Source: Cognaticolwellia mytili
GTDB lineage: Bacteria > Pseudomonadota > Gammaproteobacteria > Enterobacterales > Alteromonadaceae
Reading direction: 5' to 3'
NCBI RefSeq assembly: GCF_002104475.1
Contig: NZ_NBOF01000002.1
Coordinates: 124,001 to 188,000, forward strand
Length of the DNA: 64,000 nucleotides
The translations under genes and the position numbers were made by a program. The notes beneath the pieces were generated by a model. It saw only the letters and a program-made list of their open reading frames with translations. It ran no database searches and was not told the origin of the DNA. Positions 9,193 to 19,681 of the stretch are shown here, one piece after another (position 1 is the stretch's first letter; every line of letters begins with the position of its first letter).

Positions 9193-10773
9193 ATGTCTGT
9201 ACAACAGCAGGAAGTCGATTTACGTCGCACCTTCGCTATTATTAGTCACCCTGATGCGGGTAAAACTACGATCACTGAAAAAGTATTACTTTTTGGCCAA
9301 GCTTTACAAAAAGCAGGTACGGTAAAAGGTAAGAAATCTGGTCAACATGCAAAATCTGACTGGATGGAAATGGAAAAAGATCGTGGTATTTCCATCACCA
9401 CCTCGGTGATGCAGTTCCCTTACGACAATTGTTTAGTTAACTTACTAGATACTCCAGGTCATGAAGATTTCTCGGAAGATACTTACCGTACATTGACGGC
9501 AGTAGATTCATGTTTAATGGTTATTGACGTTGCTAAAGGTGTTGAAGCTCGAACCATTAAACTAATGGAAGTTACACGCTTGCGTGATACGCCAATCATC
9601 ACTTTCATGAACAAAATGGACCGCGATGTTCGTGACCCAATGGAAGTCATGGATGAAGTTGAAGACGTATTAAAAATAAAATGTGCACCTATTACTTGGC
9701 CAATCGGCATGGGTAAAGAGTTTAAGGGTGTTTATAACATTTTAACCGATGAGATATTTTTATATCAAACAGGTCAAGGTCATACGATTCAAGAAAAACG
9801 TATAATTAAAGGCATAGACAATCCTGAACTAGATACAGTCATAGGTAGCTACGCAGAAGATTTACGAGAAGAACTAGAACTTGTTATTGGTGCTTCGCAT
9901 GAGTTTAATCATGAAGAATTTTTAAATGGTGAGTTAACGCCAGTGTTTTTCGGTACCGCATTAGGTAACTTTGGTGTTGACCATATGCTTGACGGCTTAA
10001 CAAAGTGGGCACCGAAGCCTTTGCCTCGTTTAACTGACACTCGCACAGTAAACGCAGAAGAAGAAAAGTTCTCCGGCTTTGTTTTTAAAATTCAAGCCAA
10101 TATGGATCCAAAACATCGTGACCGTATTGCCTTTATGCGTATTTGTTCAGGAAAATACGAGAAAGGCATGAAGATGAAACAGGTTCGTATCGGCAAAGAC
10201 GTTAAAATTGCTGATGCCGTAACCTTCATGGCTGGCGATCGTTCTAATGTAGAACAAGCATACGCTGGTGACATTATCGGTTTGCATAACCACGGTAGTA
10301 TTCAAATTGGTGATACATTTACCGCCGGTGAAAACATGAAATTCAGTGGCATACCAAATTTCGCCCCTGAAATGTTCCGTCGTATTCGTCTGCGTGATCC
10401 ACTTAAGGCTAAGCAATTACAAAAAGGCCTAATTCAGTTATCTGAAGAAGGTGCTGTACAGGTATTTAGACCTTTCAATTCCAACGATATGATTGTTGGC
10501 GCGGTAGGTGTATTGCAATTTGAAGTTGTCGTTCAGCGTTTAAAAACGGAATACAATGTTGATGCCATTTACGAGCCAATTAGCGTAGCAACAGCGCGCT
10601 GGTGTACTTGTGATGACGAGCGCACGTTAGAGCAATTTCAAAAGAAAGCCTACGACAACTTAGCATTAGATGGCGGCGACAACTTAACATATATCGCACC
10701 AACCATGGTGAATTTGAGCTTAGCGCAAGAGCGTCATCCTGACATTACGTTCCACAAAACACGTGAGCACTAG
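9193..10773 (+). CDS. prfC: Peptide chain release factor 3 (RF3)
   Basis: RF3 is the GTPase that removes RF1 or RF2 from the ribosome after peptide release. The 526-residue protein has the G1 loop SHPDAGKTT (residues about 17-25), the [16 protein letters not shown] segment and MNKMDRD, followed by the translation-factor domains. The length matches E. coli RF3. It has its own promoter and is followed by argS after 129 bases. Confidence 0.97.
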   Translation: MSVQQQEVDLRRTFAIISHPDAGKTTITEKVLLFGQALQKAGTVKGKKSGQHAKSDWMEMEKDRGISITTSVMQFPYDNCLVNLLDTPGHEDFSEDTYRTLTAVDSCLMVIDVAKGVEARTIKLMEVTRLRDTPIITFMNKMDRDVRDPMEVMDEVEDVLKIKCAPITWPIGMGKEFKGVYNILTDEIFLYQTGQGHTIQEKRIIKGIDNPELDTVIGSYAEDLREELELVIGASHEFNHEEFLNGELTPVFFGTALGNFGVDHMLDGLTKWAPKPLPRLTDTRTVNAEEEKFSGFVFKIQANMDPKHRDRIAFMRICSGKYEKGMKMKQVRIGKDVKIADAVTFMAGDRSNVEQAYAGDIIGLHNHGSIQIGDTFTAGENMKFSGIPNFAPEMFRRIRLRDPLKAKQLQKGLIQLSEEGAVQVFRPFNSNDMIVGAVGVLQFEVVVQRLKTEYNVDAIYEPISVATARWCTCDDERTLEQFQKKAYDNLALDGGDNLTYIAPTMVNLSLAQERHPDITFHKTREH

Positions 10774-10816
10774 CCTGAACAGTTTGATGAAAAAACGTCG
10801 AACAAGTAACTTATAC

Positions 10817-10845
10817 ATAAGCGTAATAACTTAACTTACGCTTAT
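10817..10845 (+). terminator. Hairpin after prfC, weak terminator
   Basis: ATAAGCGTAA and TTACGCTTAT form a 10-bp stem with a 9-base loop, but no T-run follows. It may be an mRNA end stabiliser or a weak terminator. Confidence 0.35.
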
Positions 10846-10902
10846 ACTCTCAAGTCACAATGTAACAGGCTTGAGTCAGCAACCCAAAAAGAGTTAATTT
10901 AC

Positions 10903-12642
10903 ATGAATATTAGTAACATCCTGAGTGAAAAAGTAAGTGCGGCCATGACGGCAGCAGGTTTACCTGAAGGGACAAACCCAGCGATAAGCTTATCAAACCG
11001 CGCAAACTTTGGTGATTACCAAGCAAACGGTGTTATGGGTGCTGCTAAAAAACTAAAAACTAACCCTCGAGAATTAGCTACGAAAGTTGTTGAGGCGCTC
11101 GACCTTTCTGGTATTGCTGAAAAAGTTGAACTTGCTGGCCCTGGTTTTATTAATATTCATTTAGACCCACAATGGTTAGCAACGCAATTAAACCAAGTTT
11201 CAAATGATAAAAACTTAGGTGTTAGCCAGTCAGCAACACCACAAAATGTTGTCGTTGATTACTCAGCTCCAAACCTAGCAAAAGAAATGCATGTTGGACA
11301 TTTGCGCTCAACCATTATTGGTGACGCAGTGGTACGTGCTTTAGAATTTCGCGGTGAACATGTTATTCGTCAAAACCATATGGGTGACTGGGGTACGCAA
11401 TTTGGTATGTTGCTGGCACATTTGAGTGATAAGTTAGCATCAAATGAAGTTGCTGAAACTGCGCTTGCAGATCTAGAAAATTTCTATCGCGAGGCAAAAG
11501 TACGCTTTGACGATGAAGAAGGTTTTGCTGATCGTGCTCGTGATTACGTAGTTAAATTACAAAGTGGTGAAGCGCAATGTGCAGTACTTTGGCAGCAATT
11601 TATTGATATTTCAATTGCGCATAGTGAAGATATTTATCAAAAACTTAATGTTACATTAACCCGTGATGACATTATGGGTGAAAGTGCCTACAACGATGAC
11701 TTATCAAATGTAATTGATGAATTAATGGCACAAAAAATTGCCGTTGAAGACCAAGGCGCAAAAGTTGTTTTTATCAATGAAATGGCAAACAAAGACGGCG
11801 ACCCTTCTGTGTTTATCGTACAAAAATCTGGCGGCGGCTATTTATATGCCACAACAGATTTATCCGCCTGTCGTTACCGTAGTAATGAACTAAAAGCTGA
11901 CCGTATCATTATTTTTACTGATGCTCGTCAAGCACTGCATTTCAAACAAGTTGAAATTGTCGCCCGTAAAGCTGGATTACTACCAGAGCACGTTGGTTAC
12001 GACCATTGCCCATTTGGCATGATGATGGGTGATGACGGCAAACCATTTAAAACCCGTACTGGCGGTACTATCAAACTCGCAGAATTACTTGATGAAGCAG
12101 TAGTTAGAGCAAAAGCAGTCATTGCTGAAAAAAACCCGGATTACTCTGAAGAGAAATTAACTGAACTTGCTAACAAGGTTGGTATTGGCGCGGTTAAATT
12201 TGCTGACTTGTCAAAAAACCGTACCAGCGATTATATTTTCAACTGGAAAACAATGCTGAGCTTTGAAGGTGCAACCGCCCCTTACCTGCAATATGCATAC
12301 TCTCGTATTCAAAGTATTTTTACTAAAGCTGACTTTACCGGTGTAAGCAATGCAAACAGTATTGTGATTGTTGAGCCGCAAGAAAAAGCCTTAGCATTAA
12401 AATTACTACAGTTGGAAAATGTTATTGATTCAGTGATCAGTGAATGTACGCCTAATTTACTATGTAACTACTTATACGAGCTTGCAAGTTTATACATGAG
12501 CTTTTATGAAGCTTGCCCAATCTTAAAAGATGAAATTACTGATGAAGTAAAGCAGTCTCGATTAGCGCTTTGCCAAGTTATTGCCAACACTTTAAAGCAA
12601 GGTTTAGATATCCTCGGCATTGATGTAATGGAACGTATGTAA
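10903..12642 (+). CDS. argS: Arginyl-tRNA synthetase
   Basis: This class I synthetase charges tRNA-Arg. The 579 residues include an N-terminal additional domain, the HIGH-type motif HVGH in [17 protein letters not shown] (about residues 122-138), and a C-terminal anticodon-binding domain ending in GIDVMERM, as usual for ArgS. The length is normal for gammaproteobacteria. The gene is followed after 22 bases by the HDOD gene, perhaps in one transcript. Confidence 0.97.
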   Translation: MNISNILSEKVSAAMTAAGLPEGTNPAISLSNRANFGDYQANGVMGAAKKLKTNPRELATKVVEALDLSGIAEKVELAGPGFINIHLDPQWLATQLNQVSNDKNLGVSQSATPQNVVVDYSAPNLAKEMHVGHLRSTIIGDAVVRALEFRGEHVIRQNHMGDWGTQFGMLLAHLSDKLASNEVAETALADLENFYREAKVRFDDEEGFADRARDYVVKLQSGEAQCAVLWQQFIDISIAHSEDIYQKLNVTLTRDDIMGESAYNDDLSNVIDELMAQKIAVEDQGAKVVFINEMANKDGDPSVFIVQKSGGGYLYATTDLSACRYRSNELKADRIIIFTDARQALHFKQVEIVARKAGLLPEHVGYDHCPFGMMMGDDGKPFKTRTGGTIKLAELLDEAVVRAKAVIAEKNPDYSEEKLTELANKVGIGAVKFADLSKNRTSDYIFNWKTMLSFEGATAPYLQYAYSRIQSIFTKADFTGVSNANSIVIVEPQEKALALKLLQLENVIDSVISECTPNLLCNYLYELASLYMSFYEACPILKDEITDEVKQSRLALCQVIANTLKQGLDILGIDVMERM

Positions 12643-12664
12643 TACTTAGGGATTTCTGTTATAC

Positions 12665-13780
12665 ATGAAAATATTATTGATTGATAATTTAGAAAATCAA
12701 TTGCTTGACCTTAAGCAAGAGATGCATAGGTCTCGAGCTAAATTTGCCCATGTTATAGGTTTGCACTCCGCTGTTTCTGCACTATCACAGCATGCTTTTA
12801 ATATTGTCGTTTGTGCAGCTGAAATTGATGGCAGTGATGGCAGAGCAATGCTAGAAATGGTGGCAAAAAAATTCCCAAAAGTCGTCAGAATATTGATAGA
12901 TAATGATGAATCAAAACCTCAGGGAATTGCTCACTATTGTTTCGCGCAACCAATAGAAAGCAAAACAATTATTAATACTATTAGTCAACTAGCAGGCAAT
13001 AACCAAGCAATAACCAAAGATATTATTGTTAAAACTATTGCGAGTATTAAAACACTACCTAGCCCACCAAAAGTATATATGCAACTTAATGCTGTGCTTA
13101 AGAATAATAGTACTGACTCACATGCCATTGCCAAAATAATACAACAAGATCCGGCATTAACAGCAAAAGTATTACAATTTTCCAATAATACTTTTGCAAC
13201 ATCTGGCAAACCTATGATGAATATTAGTGACGCTATCACTAAAATAGGCATTGATACCTTGTGTTGTATTGTAATGACAGCAGAGTTGTTTTCATACAAT
13301 CCTAAAATCAAAAATTTTTCGATACTTGATGAACAACTACATTGCTTGGCAACTGCGAAACTTACCGCTTCGTTAGTAAAGCCTGAATTAAAGCAAGATG
13401 CGATGATTGCTGGACTTCTACATGATATCGGCAAGGTCATTCTTTTTGAGGTAAATGAAAAGTCTACTGATTTATTTTTTAAACACCGTGTAAATGATGG
13501 TAATAACATGGCTTTGGAACATAAACTTTTCGCCATTGATCATTGTCATGTTGGTGGGTACTTATTACATACTTGGGGCTTTTCCTACCAAGTTATTGAG
13601 GCAGTCATTTTGCACCATACCCCAAATAAGCTATTACAAAAAAGCTTTGGCATTGCCCAAGCAGTTTACCTTGCTAACATCCTTATTCATAAACAAGAGC
13701 CTGCAACAGAATTTATTGAGCATTATAAACTTGCTGGAGTAATTGACGCACTAAGTCGTCGTGCAGAGAAGCTTATTTAA
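12665..13780 (+). CDS. HDOD domain protein with degenerate receiver domain
   Basis: The first 115 residues fold like a response-regulator receiver (MKILLIDNLE start), but the phospho-acceptor aspartate is replaced by Ala51 (IVVCAAEIDGSDG), so it cannot be phosphorylated in the usual way. Residues about 125-330 form an HDOD domain (SPPKVYMQLN...QDPALTAKVLQFSN, with LLHDIGKVILFE). HDOD proteins lack the full HD-GYP catalytic set and act in signalling regulation. The target is unknown. It sits between argS and tatD. Confidence 0.85.
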   Translation: MKILLIDNLENQLLDLKQEMHRSRAKFAHVIGLHSAVSALSQHAFNIVVCAAEIDGSDGRAMLEMVAKKFPKVVRILIDNDESKPQGIAHYCFAQPIESKTIINTISQLAGNNQAITKDIIVKTIASIKTLPSPPKVYMQLNAVLKNNSTDSHAIAKIIQQDPALTAKVLQFSNNTFATSGKPMMNISDAITKIGIDTLCCIVMTAELFSYNPKIKNFSILDEQLHCLATAKLTASLVKPELKQDAMIAGLLHDIGKVILFEVNEKSTDLFFKHRVNDGNNMALEHKLFAIDHCHVGGYLLHTWGFSYQVIEAVILHHTPNKLLQKSFGIAQAVYLANILIHKQEPATEFIEHYKLAGVIDALSRRAEKLI

Positions 13781-13839
13781 CCAAGACCACTATGAATAAT
13801 TAAATAAATAGCTTATAAATCGATCAACAAGGAAATCAG

Positions 13840-14667
13840 ATGGCAAAGACATTAACTTTCAGCGATAGTCATTGCCATCTTGATTTTGAAAGCTTTTCAA
13901 GTAATATTTCAACGTTACTAAGCCAATGCCACCAAGCACATATCAAAAATATTGTTATTCCTACAGTTGGCCCCGAAAATTGGCTTAGAGCTCTAAACTT
14001 TGCTAAAGAGTACTCTTCAAAAAACGTTAATTTACATACATGCTTAGGAATACACCCTTGGTTTCTTAATAAACTAAACTCAAATAGTTTAGCAGAACTA
14101 GAGGCGTTATTAGCTCAACGCGTAACTGAAGTAGTTGCCATTGGTGAAGCTGGCATTGATGGCGTTATCGCTAAAGACCACGATAATATCAACCAACAAT
14201 TGTCTGTTTTTGAGGGACAATTACAATTAGCAAAAAATTATCAACTGCCAATTATTGTTCATCACCGCAGGTCACATCAATATATTGTGCCGTTACTAAA
14301 AAAGTATCAGCTAAGTAAAGGGGGAATTATTCACGCTTTCTCAGGTAGTTATCAGCAAGCCTGCCAATATATTGATTTAGGCTTTAAACTCGGTATTGGC
14401 GGCACTATTACTTACCCTCGTGCAGAGAAAACAATTAAGACAGTTAAACGTTTACCACTGGATAGCTTGGTGTTGGAAACGGATGCCCCATCAATGCCAT
14501 TATATGGTTTTCAAGGACAAGATAATTCACCACTACGAATAATTGATGTATTTAAGGCCTTAAGCATTATTCGAGCTGAGACTGCTGACGAGTTGGCTAT
14601 GGTGTTAGAGAAAAATATTCATCTCATATTGCCAAGGTTAAGCTCAGTGCCCCATCAGCGTTATTGA
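13840..14667 (+). CDS. TatD family metal-dependent hydrolase
   Basis: The 275-residue TIM-barrel hydrolase has the metal site DSHCHLD (residues 9-15), GEAGID, HHRRSH and LVLETDAP. TatD enzymes are Mg-dependent DNases or deoxyribonuclease-like hydrolases. This one is of the YjjV type, which fits the serB/ytjB neighbourhood also seen in enterobacteria. The ribosome-binding site AAGGAAA lies 6 bases before ATG. It converges on the ytjB-type gene with only 6 bases between stops. Confidence 0.88.
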   Translation: MAKTLTFSDSHCHLDFESFSSNISTLLSQCHQAHIKNIVIPTVGPENWLRALNFAKEYSSKNVNLHTCLGIHPWFLNKLNSNSLAELEALLAQRVTEVVAIGEAGIDGVIAKDHDNINQQLSVFEGQLQLAKNYQLPIIVHHRRSHQYIVPLLKKYQLSKGGIIHAFSGSYQQACQYIDLGFKLGIGGTITYPRAEKTIKTVKRLPLDSLVLETDAPSMPLYGFQGQDNSPLRIIDVFKALSIIRAETADELAMVLEKNIHLILPRLSSVPHQRY

Positions 14668-14673
14668 CTTAAA

Positions 14674-15282
14674 TTATTTATTCACCTCTGGAGGCCTAAA
14701 ACCTTGTCGACTAAAGCGATTCAAACCTCGAGTTAATAGAAAGCCAATGACTCCTGCGACTATCATCAATAAACGCATAGTATCGTATTGTAAGACGCTA
14801 TTAGAGGCTAAATCACCGACTAATAATGAACGATATAACGATAATCGGATATAGCCTTTCAATTCTCCAAACCGTAACTCTTGAACGAAAGGTGTTATAT
14901 CATCGCTTTGGTTCACTTTCATAACAGCAATTCCAAATAAGTCATTCACTGATTCACTTGCCGCAGAAGTCGCAATTATCTGTCCAGTTTTGCCATAAAT
15001 ATGAACACTTTTAACCAAAGGTTGCTGTGCTAAGTTATCAACATAATTCTGTAAATTTTCATTTTTTTCCGTTAAGTAAGCAAAAGAACTTATTGCCGCT
15101 TGTGCCAAATACATTTTGCCAGTGGTATCTGCATGCCGTTGAATTTTAACTTCCTGCTCATGGCGACTTGTTAGCCAAAGATTCATTACCATTATGATCA
15201 AAAACATTGCTATAACTAATTGCAATATTTTATTATAAATAGAGGATAATTTAGGGTATAAAGGCTGTTCTATTTGCTTCAT
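14674..15282 (-). CDS. ytjB: AhpA/YtjB (SMP) family membrane protein
   Basis: The 202-residue protein has one N-terminal helix (about residues 16-33), a periplasmic domain and a second helix near residues 167-187, followed by an RFSRQGFRPP-type basic tail. This architecture and the divergent placement next to serB match E. coli YtjB/Smp. The precise role is unclear. Confidence 0.8.
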   Translation of the reverse strand: MKQIEQPLYPKLSSIYNKILQLVIAMFLIIMVMNLWLTSRHEQEVKIQRHADTTGKMYLAQAAISSFAYLTEKNENLQNYVDNLAQQPLVKSVHIYGKTGQIIATSAASESVNDLFGIAVMKVNQSDDITPFVQELRFGELKGYIRLSLYRSLLVGDLASNSVLQYDTMRLLMIVAGVIGFLLTRGLNRFSRQGFRPPEVNK

Positions 15283-15416
15283 AAAACGCTACGGTTCCGA
15301 TAATTTTATAACTAAGTTCTTAGTTATACTATAGAACTTTTTTAACTGTATTTGTACTGATGAAACGTTTTATCGCATGTTTATACGCAAGCTACTTTTT
15401 TAAATAAGGCAAAATC

Positions 15417-16445
15417 GTGACAAGTCCGCAAGAAATCATATTTTTGAGTGATATTAAGCAACAAAACATATCGCAATGGTTATCAGTTGAATCTGAGCCA
15501 ATAGGCTTATTACTTAACTTCAATGAGCAATTGCAAGCATTTGAGTTACTTACAACCTCTGATGGCTCAAGTTCATCAAGCGAGCGAGTTGAACTGGTAG
15601 TTTTCAGTGATTTAAATATCACCGCATTCGTAGCTTTATTAACAAAATGTGAAATTGGTAGAATCCAATTACGGGCCATAAATCACCGCAATAATGCAAC
15701 AAGTTATCGCTTTGATGTCTTGCTAGATGACTTTCAAAGCGCTCGAGAGCATTTGGCGAAACTCACTAGCCGCGAAAAATTTGAAGCAGCTTTACTCCTT
15801 AATGCTCCTAGCTTGCAAAAGCCGGGGTTATTAGTAATGGATATGGACTCTACTACTATAAAAATTGAGTGTATTGACGAAATAGCAGCACTTGCTGGTG
15901 TTGGCGAAGAAGTCGCTGCGGTGACTGAACTTGCTATGCAAGGAAAGCTAGATTTTAGCGAAAGTTTACATCAGCGTGTCGACAAGCTTGCTGGTGCACC
16001 TGAAGAAATACTGGCCAGAGTTGCAAAAGATATTCCATTAATGGAAGGTTTAAAAAATTTAGTTACAGAGCTTAAAAAAAATCAATGGCGTGTTGCTATT
16101 GCATCAGGTGGCTTTACCTACTTTGCCGATCACCTCAAAGCTATGCTCTTATTAGATGCAGCAGTAGCAAATATATTGGAAATCAAAAGTGATGCCTTAA
16201 CGGGCAATGTGCTAGGTGAGGTTATTGATGCCCAAGCAAAGGCTGATTGTTTAACACGTTTACAAAAAGAGTTTAATATTTCTTCAGTACAAACCGTTGC
16301 TATGGGCGATGGAGCTAATGATCTAGTGATGATGAAAGCAGCTCATTTAGGTGTCGCCTTCCATGCTAAGCCATTAGTTTTAGCACAAGCAGATGCATGT
16401 ATTGCCAATGCAGGATTAGATTGCCTGCTACATTGGCTAGCATAG
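15417..16445 (+). CDS. serB: Phosphoserine phosphatase
   Basis: SerB removes phosphate from O-phosphoserine in the last step of serine synthesis. The HAD motif I, DMDSTTIKIECIDEIA, lies near residues 141-156. Motif II is IASGGFTYF and motif III/IV is AMGDGANDLVMMKAA. The 342 residues include the N-terminal ACT-like extension found in gammaproteobacterial SerB. The start is a GTG with AAGG about 8 bases upstream. The gene diverges from ytjB. Confidence 0.96.
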   Translation: MTSPQEIIFLSDIKQQNISQWLSVESEPIGLLLNFNEQLQAFELLTTSDGSSSSSERVELVVFSDLNITAFVALLTKCEIGRIQLRAINHRNNATSYRFDVLLDDFQSAREHLAKLTSREKFEAALLLNAPSLQKPGLLVMDMDSTTIKIECIDEIAALAGVGEEVAAVTELAMQGKLDFSESLHQRVDKLAGAPEEILARVAKDIPLMEGLKNLVTELKKNQWRVAIASGGFTYFADHLKAMLLLDAAVANILEIKSDALTGNVLGEVIDAQAKADCLTRLQKEFNISSVQTVAMGDGANDLVMMKAAHLGVAFHAKPLVLAQADACIANAGLDCLLHWLA

Positions 16446-16478
16446 AATATTACGATATCAGCTGCATTTACCATATCA

Positions 16479-16505
16479 GTTAGCCAATTAAATCGATTGG
16501 CTAAC
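16479..16505 (-). terminator. Hairpin between convergent serB and PilZ genes
   Basis: GTTAGCCAAT and ATTGGCTAAC form a perfect 10-bp stem with a 7-base loop. The stem overlaps the last codons and stop of the PilZ gene. No strong T-run is present, so termination is uncertain. Confidence 0.45.
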
Positions 16506-18959
16506 ATTATTCTTACGAGTTAAGTGATAACGAAAGAGTTCTTCTTGCGTAACATCAAATACTTGTGCAACACCAGCAACACTCCATATTTCTTGTTCAA
16601 TTTGTTTACCACGATGGATAGCGTATGAACCAATATAACTCAGCTCTGGGTTTAGATGGCTCATATCTGGCTCTGCCGCTCGAGATAATTTGATCATCAC
16701 ACAGAAAAAATCACCTTTTTCCAATGCTTGCTGAATGAATACATGCTTAAGTTTTTCTGACCCTAGTTCTGTTGCCATTTTGGTTGTCACTGCTTCACCG
16801 ACCATATCAGCACGAGCATTAATGGCAATGTAAAGTAATTCGGATTTTGCACTGTCCGTATGTTGTATTTTTTTCAAACTTGTAGTTAATCGAGTCAAAA
16901 CATCAATATGGCCAATCAATGGATATAAATTAATATATTGGCTACGATCGCTAAGCTTATGCATAGCAGTCATCAACTTACAGGTATTTTCACCACTGGC
17001 GACTGCTTCAACTTTATAGCGACTACCACTAGTTTGTACGACTAGTGACGGAATAGTTGCACTTGAACTATAGATATTACGTAGAGCTTTTGCTAACCCT
17101 GGACTAGACATCGCATACTCATCAGGCGTCAATTTATCTCTATTTTTATCAATTAATGCTTTAAAAAATTTACGTCCAATATGCTGATGCTTTTCGACAA
17201 AAACCCGAAGATTAATAACAGTTTTAGTATGGTCAACCCGAATAATTTCATAAGGCAAGGCATTTAACTCAAAAGCTGAGGTTATTTTTTGTAAGCTTGG
17301 AAAGCTAATATTAACAATATTCCCTTTCACTAAAGCGGTAGTTTCACTTAACTCGATTTTCAACCCAGAGGTCGAAAAGTCCCGAGATACTCCCTGACAT
17401 TTCATGTTGTCAAATTCAATATTGGCTGGAGTTTTATACTTAAAACGCAACTCTTGACGCTGATTTCTATAATTAATGCCAACTTCATCGACACTGTATG
17501 GTTGGCTTAAGCGCTTATGACCAAAGCTTTTTAATTTACGAGCATTAATACCTTCGTAAGAGAATGATTGATATATTTTTTTCGCCTCACTATGTTCGGT
17601 ATCGTTCGCGACAATAATATATGGCGTATTGGCTATTTTTAGTTTCACTTCTTCTGGGGCAGGAGAATTTAAATACTCATTTTTCTTAGAAAGCGTATCA
17701 GATAAGGTTAACGGCGATTCAATACGGTCCGGGTGAACATCTAACAAAGATAATTGGGTGATCGCAAAACTTTTTTTATTTGCAGCAAAAGCTAAAAATT
17801 GTGCTCTAAACTCTTCATCATCAGCTAGCTGTATATTATCAGCCGTATAAAAATAAGACTTCCCATTACTTTGATGAATAAAACTAAATACCAATAATTG
17901 TCGTTCTGGTCGTGCTCGCTTTTTTAACCTTGCAATGCGCTCAGGAGAAGTTAAGCAGTATAAGGTTGAGTAGCGTTTTTCATCTTGCCAGTACTGATAA
18001 ACCTTATGATTATTATTACAGGTTAAGGCATATCTTGGCACCAAAGTGCCCTCTTTTTTCTCCATGAAAATAGGAAGTTCGTTAGACTTAGGTAAAATAT
18101 ACTGCTCAAAAGCACGAGACTGTAATGCGCTAATCGTATTGTCTAAGTTAATTTTATAACGACGTTTATTACTTTGAATAAATTCCTTGAGAAATAGTGT
18201 AAAACTATCTTGATGAGGCGCTTGCTGAAAAAACCTTTCAACACCAACTACCTGTAGATTATCGATAATAGATATATTTTTTACTTCATAAGCAAAATCA
18301 TTATTACGGCCAAACTCAAATTCATTCTCTAAACCAATGAAGCGTAATGTTGTTTTTTGGCCTACATGTATTGGGATAACCCCATTAATTCTAAACTTAC
18401 AACCGCTGACGCTAATATCTGAAATTGTACATTCAATGCTAGTATCATCATCAAAGGAAGCCTGTAGAGGGGCTGCAAAATTCATCCTTTCTTCAACACG
18501 GTTGTGATAGGGTCCGAAACTGTAAAATTTAGCTGGGTATTGCTGCTTTTCAAAGACTTTGTTAGCTTCAGGTTCTTTCTCAACGTCAACACTATTTCTT
18601 TCTTTTTGATAAATAACCAGAAAGTTATTTTCAGTATTCATTACCGCTTCATAAACACCGAAGGTATAACCGTTATAACGGGTGAATGTTTCTGCAAAAA
18701 CTTTTTCAGCTATATCATCAATAAAATGCGTTCTACCTTCATGAGCAAAAGGTCTACATTCGCCATCAACATGACCACGTAAATCAATCAAACGTGTACA
18801 AGGTGCCGCCAATCGTTTTAACTCCATTTTGAGAAGAAAACGTTCAGTTTTAGGGATGTTTTTGGCCACTGCAGAAAATGCGACTTCAAAGTCTGCGTTT
18901 AAAACTCGGCCGCTAAAATCATCGATAATATGTTTGTATCTTGAAAAATCTTTATTCAT
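16488..18959 (-). CDS. Large protein with two PilZ c-di-GMP-binding domains
   Basis: The 823-residue soluble protein has two PilZ modules, each with both ligand motifs. The first has RVEER (154-158) and DISVSG (181-186). The second has RQELR (501-505) and DFSTSG (527-532). No signal peptide or membrane helix is visible. It therefore probably senses c-di-GMP in the cytoplasm. The long regions between and after the modules were not recognised. Similar large PilZ proteins sit beside serB in other Alteromonadales (recalled, not checked). It converges with serB. Confidence 0.85.
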   Translation of the reverse strand: MNKDFSRYKHIIDDFSGRVLNADFEVAFSAVAKNIPKTERFLLKMELKRLAAPCTRLIDLRGHVDGECRPFAHEGRTHFIDDIAEKVFAETFTRYNGYTFGVYEAVMNTENNFLVIYQKERNSVDVEKEPEANKVFEKQQYPAKFYSFGPYHNRVEERMNFAAPLQASFDDDTSIECTISDISVSGCKFRINGVIPIHVGQKTTLRFIGLENEFEFGRNNDFAYEVKNISIIDNLQVVGVERFFQQAPHQDSFTLFLKEFIQSNKRRYKINLDNTISALQSRAFEQYILPKSNELPIFMEKKEGTLVPRYALTCNNNHKVYQYWQDEKRYSTLYCLTSPERIARLKKRARPERQLLVFSFIHQSNGKSYFYTADNIQLADDEEFRAQFLAFAANKKSFAITQLSLLDVHPDRIESPLTLSDTLSKKNEYLNSPAPEEVKLKIANTPYIIVANDTEHSEAKKIYQSFSYEGINARKLKSFGHKRLSQPYSVDEVGINYRNQRQELRFKYKTPANIEFDNMKCQGVSRDFSTSGLKIELSETTALVKGNIVNISFPSLQKITSAFELNALPYEIIRVDHTKTVINLRVFVEKHQHIGRKFFKALIDKNRDKLTPDEYAMSSPGLAKALRNIYSSSATIPSLVVQTSGSRYKVEAVASGENTCKLMTAMHKLSDRSQYINLYPLIGHIDVLTRLTTSLKKIQHTDSAKSELLYIAINARADMVGEAVTTKMATELGSEKLKHVFIQQALEKGDFFCVMIKLSRAAEPDMSHLNPELSYIGSYAIHRGKQIEQEIWSVAGVAQVFDVTQEELFRYHLTRKNNVSQSI

Positions 18960-19681
18960 TTATACTTTAATATCTTTATCATAAAGAAAACTACTTTCCG
19001 TATATTAATCCAAGTATAAGTGTCTTAATAAATAATTAATACTATAAATACAATAAGATTAATACCGCTCAGTGCGCTATTTCTGACTTACTCCATTGAA
19101 CGATGCAAAAGTCATACCTATTTACCCTTGAGTAAAAAGCATGACACTATCATAGCAAAGGACATATTACACTGCTTAACAACATCACTATCTCTGCATC
19201 ATGGAAAACAACTTGGGGCTACTTGATAACCCCACCACATGGATGTGTTATATTAGAGCAATATAAAGTCAATTATCGAGCATAATCATACTTCTGCGCG
19301 CCACATCTAAGCCTAACTTTCAAGTTTATTCGAAAGCCAAAACTTCAAGTTATTTGAGAGTGTGTTAATAGACATTAAAACTAGTTGAGTTTTTTGTCAT
19401 AATTTTGACGAGACTAATGGGTTTTACAATATAGTGACCTGGTGATTAAAGTCACTGGCCGTCGCAGGGTTTTATCACAATTTAATTTACAAGCTAGTGT
19501 AGCCTTTAATATCACTTTGATAACTTTTTCCGCTTTTATTTCAGCTAATATATTCAAGCGATATGTTGAATTAATTACTATATGCAGAACTACCACGTAT
19601 TTTATCCTGTAGTATAAATTTTCTGATAAAATGCTCTTCAATCCACCTTAAAATAAAATGTAGATAATAGGTAAGCTAACA
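18960..19681. other. 720-base gap before radA, no gene seen
   Basis: The stretch is AT-rich with no convincing frame. It must hold the PilZ promoter (minus strand, right of 18959) and the radA promoter (plus strand, left of 19682). A GGGG...CCCC dyad near 19214-19232 and an isolated ACATGGATGTG, the core of the dispersed repeat, near 19240 were noticed. The latter may be a decayed repeat copy. Confidence 0.45.

Noticed and set aside
19414-19641. 75-codon minus-strand frame before radA
   Set aside because: It has no recognisable similarity, no ribosome-binding site, and lies in AT-rich promoter DNA.
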